Source: Nostoc spongiaeforme FACHB-130
Lineage (GTDB): Bacteria > Cyanobacteriota > Cyanobacteriia > Cyanobacteriales > Nostocaceae
Direction of reading: 5' to 3'
Assembly: GCF_014698475.1 (NCBI RefSeq)
Contig: NZ_JACJTB010000033.1
Coordinates: 1-64,000 of the forward strand
Length of the DNA stretch: 64,000 bases
Part shown: piece by piece, positions 60,778-64,000 of the stretch
Position numbering within the stretch: position 1 is the stretch's first letter
Layout: the number at the start of each line of letters is the position of its first letter
Program-made: the position numbers and the translations under genes
Notes under the pieces: model-generated
Told to the model about the DNA's origin: nothing
What the model saw: the letters and a program-made list of their open reading frames with translations, nothing else
Database searches by the model: none

Positions 60778-61758
60778 TTACAACAAACGTTGCCGTTTAG
60801 CAAAAGTAATACTAAAAATTACAATCAATAGTATGATGCTAATTACTAGTGGGTAAGCCCAAGGTTGCTCTAACTCTGGCATGTATTTAAAGTTCATGCC
60901 ATAAAAGCCAGTAATAAAGGTGATGGGTAAGAACGTGGTGGAAAGAATAGTTAAACGATTAATGCGTTCACTGGTTTTACTGGCGATATTATCGCGTTGA
61001 ATTTCCATTAATTCTGACATCCAAGCCCGCAATGCTTGGTATTCTTGCCAGAGGTTATCGATTTGATATCCTAATTCTTGATGGAATAATTCTTTGACTG
61101 GTTGGCTAATCCATTGAATATCATCATAATTCATCATTGCCAGCAGTGACTTAAGATTTTGAAAATTTCGCCGCCCAGAACGTGTAGATTGTCTCATAGC
61201 AGCAATTTTTTGATAAGTTGTTTCATTGCCAGAATTAGCTAAGACTTCATCTTCCAAATCATCAAGTTGCCGCGAAATATAATCGAATACAGTATGGTAA
61301 TTATTGAGAATATCTTTGGAGATTAAATATAAAAGGTAATCTACACTCCAGCTTTGAATTTCTATGTGTCGTTTTTGAATATTATTTAGTAATAAAGTTA
61401 AAACTTTAATTTCTGTGGTTTCAAAGGTAATAATAAAGTTACGCCCTAAAATAATACTCCCCCGCGCCACTTGAAATTCTCGATTTTTGATTTGGTGAGT
61501 TAAAATTTCATAGCCATCAAATAAGCAATCTTCCATGTCTTCATCAATTCCGGTGAAGGAATGGTTAAAAATCATGTCGATGCGGGATGGGTCGAGGTGA
61601 AAGTGGTTAATAATTTTAGCGGTTCCGGTGCGATCGCGGAAATGAAGACAGCGTAACCAAATATTATGCGAACCATCAATTCTTTTCAGGATGGCATTAA
61701 CATCTTTACCAGAAAATATTTCTAAGTGATTCTGAGAAAATGTCAGCAGCGTTAGCAT
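60778..61758 (-). CDS. corA: CorA-type magnesium/metal transporter
   Basis: A 326-residue protein. A large cytoplasmic domain with long helices (residues about 160-260) is followed by two C-terminal membrane helices. The signature YGMNF in ITGFYGMNFKYMPELEQPWA sits between them. It mediates Mg2+ influx as a pentamer. No other transporter genes are adjacent, and the large spacer downstream is filled with repeats. Confidence 0.92.
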   Translation of the reverse strand: MLTLLTFSQNHLEIFSGKDVNAILKRIDGSHNIWLRCLHFRDRTGTAKIINHFHLDPSRIDMIFNHSFTGIDEDMEDCLFDGYEILTHQIKNREFQVARGSIILGRNFIITFETTEIKVLTLLLNNIQKRHIEIQSWSVDYLLYLISKDILNNYHTVFDYISRQLDDLEDEVLANSGNETTYQKIAAMRQSTRSGRRNFQNLKSLLAMMNYDDIQWISQPVKELFHQELGYQIDNLWQEYQALRAWMSELMEIQRDNIASKTSERINRLTILSTTFLPITFITGFYGMNFKYMPELEQPWAYPLVISIILLIVIFSITFAKRQRLL

Positions 61759-62155
61759 ATAGCATTCCTAATTCATACTAAGTTGCAGTCAAAGTTGTAA
61801 AGACGTTGTATACAAAGTCTCTACCTGGGGTAAGAGTGGGGAGTCAGAAATTATGTTGGAACGCAACTTAGTATCAAGGGTAAGCATGAATAACCAAGCA
61901 AGAATATAACTTTGCTTCTCAGTCAGAATCACAACAACTCATGCTTTCCATAAATATCATGAATTTGTTGATGGTGCATAGCAGATATTTAACAATTGCA
62001 GGAAATTGATACCAAATTGCTGCTTAAGTTTTTGAGACGTTGCATGTCACAATATCACTGATAAGTACAGGTTGGTGTAAGTAAACAGACCATAAGAAAT
62101 TGCTAAAAGGCTTGTATTATCAATATTTCTTCTTTTTCCTTTTGACTTTTTACTT
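61759..62155. other. Intergenic region between UPF0182 and corA
   Basis: About 400 bases. It contains one degenerate palindrome (61797-61824). Otherwise no gene, terminator or repeat of note. The corA promoter should lie here. Confidence 0.4.
61797..61824. repeat. Degenerate copy of the GTAGAGACGTT palindrome
   Basis: GTAAAGACGTTGTATACAAA followed by GTCTCTAC is an imperfect palindrome related to that at 9053-9080. It is a second member of the family in this window. Confidence 0.7.
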
Positions 62156-64000
62156 TTACCTTGTTGTACTAGGTGAAGTTCCTTCTTCAAAGGGACGCAC
62201 AATAGCAGGTTCTGGTGTAACTTCTGGTTGAAAGATAGCTTGTAGTGCTTGTTCTAGGGTTTGCGCCATGACAATGCGATTTTCGTAGGCGACAACTACC
62301 CGCACCAATGTGGGCAAACTATTTTGAGTTGCTTCTAAATATATTGGTTCGACGTACAATAATGATTGCTCGATGGGAATGACTAATAAATTTCCTTGAA
62401 TTGCTCTAGAGCCTTGACGATTCCATAAAGAAATTTGCTGAGAAATTACGGGATCTTGGTTAATGCGTGCCTCAATTTGTTCTGGCCCGTAAATTAGGCG
62501 TTCTTTGGGAAAGATATATAACAATAACTTACCGTAGTTATCGCCATCCGATCGCGCCGCTAACCAAGCAATTAAATTTGTCCGTTGTCTGGGAGTGTAG
62601 GGTAACAGTAAGATAAATTCTTCAAAGGGAACAGTCGGCAGACTAGTAATTAAATAATATGCCTCGACTGGACGGGCTTTATCACCATAAATTTCGTTGG
62701 GGATTTGCCATTGGTCTTCGCGGTTGTAAAATACCTGGGGGTCTGTCATGTGATAAGTCATCAACCGTTCCGCTTGAATTTGAAAAAAGTCCACTGGATA
62801 GCGGATATGATTGCGGATGGTTGCAGGCATAGCACTCAGAGGTTTAAACATCTGGGGAAAGATGTTAGCCCATGTTTGAATGATGGGATCTTTAGCGTCG
62901 GCAATGTAAAAATTAACTGTACCGTTGTAAGCATCAATCACAACTTTAACAGAGTTACGAATATAGTTAATTCCATCGTTATTTGGGTCAGAATAAGGAT
63001 GGCGATCGCTTGTTGTATAAGCATCGACAATCCAAAATAGGTTATTGTTGACACCAGGAAACCCAGTACCAATGCGAGGATCAGCCGCGACTAAGTAAGG
63101 ATCACTATCAAATTTTAAAAAAGGTGCAATGGCGCGAATGCGTTGATTGATATTCCGGCGAAACAATACCTTGGTATCTGGCAAAAAGTCCCGCGTAAAC
63201 AACATTTGCCAATCTTTTAAATACATCGCAAATAAGCAACGCCGCCACACAGAACCGATAGAAACGCCACCTGAACCATCGTAGATGTTGTAAGCGTTAT
63301 CACTGCCGCTAGGATAATCTAATTCTCTGACTCTTGTACCAGTCATTACATAGGTGTTCGTAATTTCTCCGTAATAAATCCGGGGTAAACCAATGGGGAT
63401 GCTATCTCGAATTGCAGCACTAGAAGTTGTCAAGGCTTCGTTCGCATTCCCAGCAATATCTTTGACAAAATATTCTGGTAGTCCCCCAGCCGCAACTGTA
63501 TTCACAGGACTCAATGTAAATCCATAACCATGTGTATAAATTAAATGACGGTTTACCCATGTCTGCGCTTGTTGGGGTACAGCACCATAATCTAATTCCC
63601 GCGCTGCAATTAAAACTTGTCGCCGTTCTGTTAATTCTGTGGATGTTTCCGAAGTTGTTGTCTGTTGTGCATTCGCTTCTGTTTCTAAGGTATACCGATC
63701 AATATCAGCATCGGGAAAGCGATAATAAGGACGAATTTGTTGCAGTTGGCGGTTAGTTTCTAAAAGTGGACGCTGATCCCACAAGCGGATATTGCGAATT
63801 GTTAAATCATTTTCACGCAAATCTGCTTCGGTTAAAGTTCCTTGGGGGTTAAAGGTTCTTGCGTCAATGACTTCTAAATCAAAAGCTTGGCGAGTTAAAG
63901 CAATAGACCTTTTGATATAGGGTTCTTCTCGCTGTAATTCGTTTGGCTGCACGATTAAATACTGCACTACCTGGGGTAAAATCACGCCAGCCGCAACAGC
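62156..64000 (-). CDS. UPF0182 family membrane protein, C-terminal part
   Basis: The gene continues past the right edge; only its last 614 or so codons are visible. The open frame persists to base 64000, so the GTG at 63985 is an internal codon. [40 protein letters not shown] and the late [20 protein letters not shown] match the UPF0182 family, which has several N-terminal membrane helices and a large extracytoplasmic domain. Its function is unknown. The usual full length is about 900-1000 residues. Confidence 0.85.
   Translation of the reverse strand, partial: AVAAGVILPQVVQYLIVQPNELQREEPYIKRSIALTRQAFDLEVIDARTFNPQGTLTEADLRENDLTIRNIRLWDQRPLLETNRQLQQIRPYYRFPDADIDRYTLETEANAQQTTTSETSTELTERRQVLIAARELDYGAVPQQAQTWVNRHLIYTHGYGFTLSPVNTVAAGGLPEYFVKDIAGNANEALTTSSAAIRDSIPIGLPRIYYGEITNTYVMTGTRVRELDYPSGSDNAYNIYDGSGGVSIGSVWRRCLFAMYLKDWQMLFTRDFLPDTKVLFRRNINQRIRAIAPFLKFDSDPYLVAADPRIGTGFPGVNNNLFWIVDAYTTSDRHPYSDPNNDGINYIRNSVKVVIDAYNGTVNFYIADAKDPIIQTWANIFPQMFKPLSAMPATIRNHIRYPVDFFQIQAERLMTYHMTDPQVFYNREDQWQIPNEIYGDKARPVEAYYLITSLPTVPFEEFILLLPYTPRQRTNLIAWLAARSDGDNYGKLLLYIFPKERLIYGPEQIEARINQDPVISQQISLWNRQGSRAIQGNLLVIPIEQSLLYVEPIYLEATQNSLPTLVRVVVAYENRIVMAQTLEQALQAIFQPEVTPEPAIVRPFEEGTSPSTTR

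Noticed and set aside
1-64000. tRNA, rRNA, riboswitch or replication origin
   Set aside because: No cloverleaf with a TTCGAATC-type arm, rRNA segment, known riboswitch core or DnaA-box cluster was recognised by eye. A covariance-model scan was not possible.

Overview
The window looks like chromosome of a filamentous, heterocyst-type cyanobacterium (Nostoc/Anabaena/Calothrix group). This rests on frequent HIP1 octamers (GCGATCGC), an Hlip protein, WD40-bearing serine/threonine kinase and CHAT-TPR proteins, a CYP110-like P450, several Uma2 (DUF820) genes, and many short dispersed repeats (gene-tail copies, MITE-like palindromes, heptamer repeats). No tRNA, rRNA or CRISPR array was seen.

Layout. 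1-113: right end of an ISL3-like insertion sequence. 258-2864: AT-rich type II restriction-modification island (controller protein, TdeIII-like endonuclease, convergent C5-cytosine methyltransferase) without any HIP1 site. 2922-9380: alanine dehydrogenase, Hlip, a WD40 protein, an RnfD-like membrane protein with a secreted DUF2330 protein, and a 54-residue Cys-rich protein. 9377-10903: SMI1/KNR4 protein and a PadR regulator with an internal duplication and a promoter carrying palindromes. 10919-17750: a minus-strand lasso-peptide cluster in the order B1 (RRE), B2 (protease), C (cyclase), three precursors A1-A3, an HPr-kinase-like enzyme and an ABC exporter. 18845-29647: Uma2, WD40 kinase, ExbB/ExbD, PNPOx-like protein, AMIN/class-A serine hydrolase and a large TPR-CHAT protein. 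29792-32660: duplicated Uma2/RelE block with a truncated toxin and a truncated HsdR-like gene. 32919-39387: leuS, small genes, cytochrome P450, hydrolase. 39407-45856: minus-strand small-gene region (AllA-like, DoxX-like, HEPN, BrnTA, aspartic protease) punctuated by four copies of a hydrolase gene tail. 46261-64000: redoxin, pyrH-frr, Fe-S/MBL protein, serine recombinase, DUF4912, NAGPA lipoprotein, M16 protease, CHRD, lipoxygenase, CorA, and a partial UPF0182 protein.

How genes work together. In the lasso cluster, B1 would present the precursor leaders to the B2 cysteine protease, C would close a macrolactam on Asp9, the kinase may phosphorylate a precursor, and the ABC protein would export the product. 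The three precursors arose by tandem duplication of a unit that includes the end of the cyclase gene, because decayed copies of the cyclase tail remain in the spacers. The same style of gene-tail repetition marks the toxin-antitoxin region at 41-45 kb. pyrH and frr overlap, and exbB and exbD overlap, so each pair is probably translationally coupled. All functions are inferred from motifs read by eye; no database search was run.
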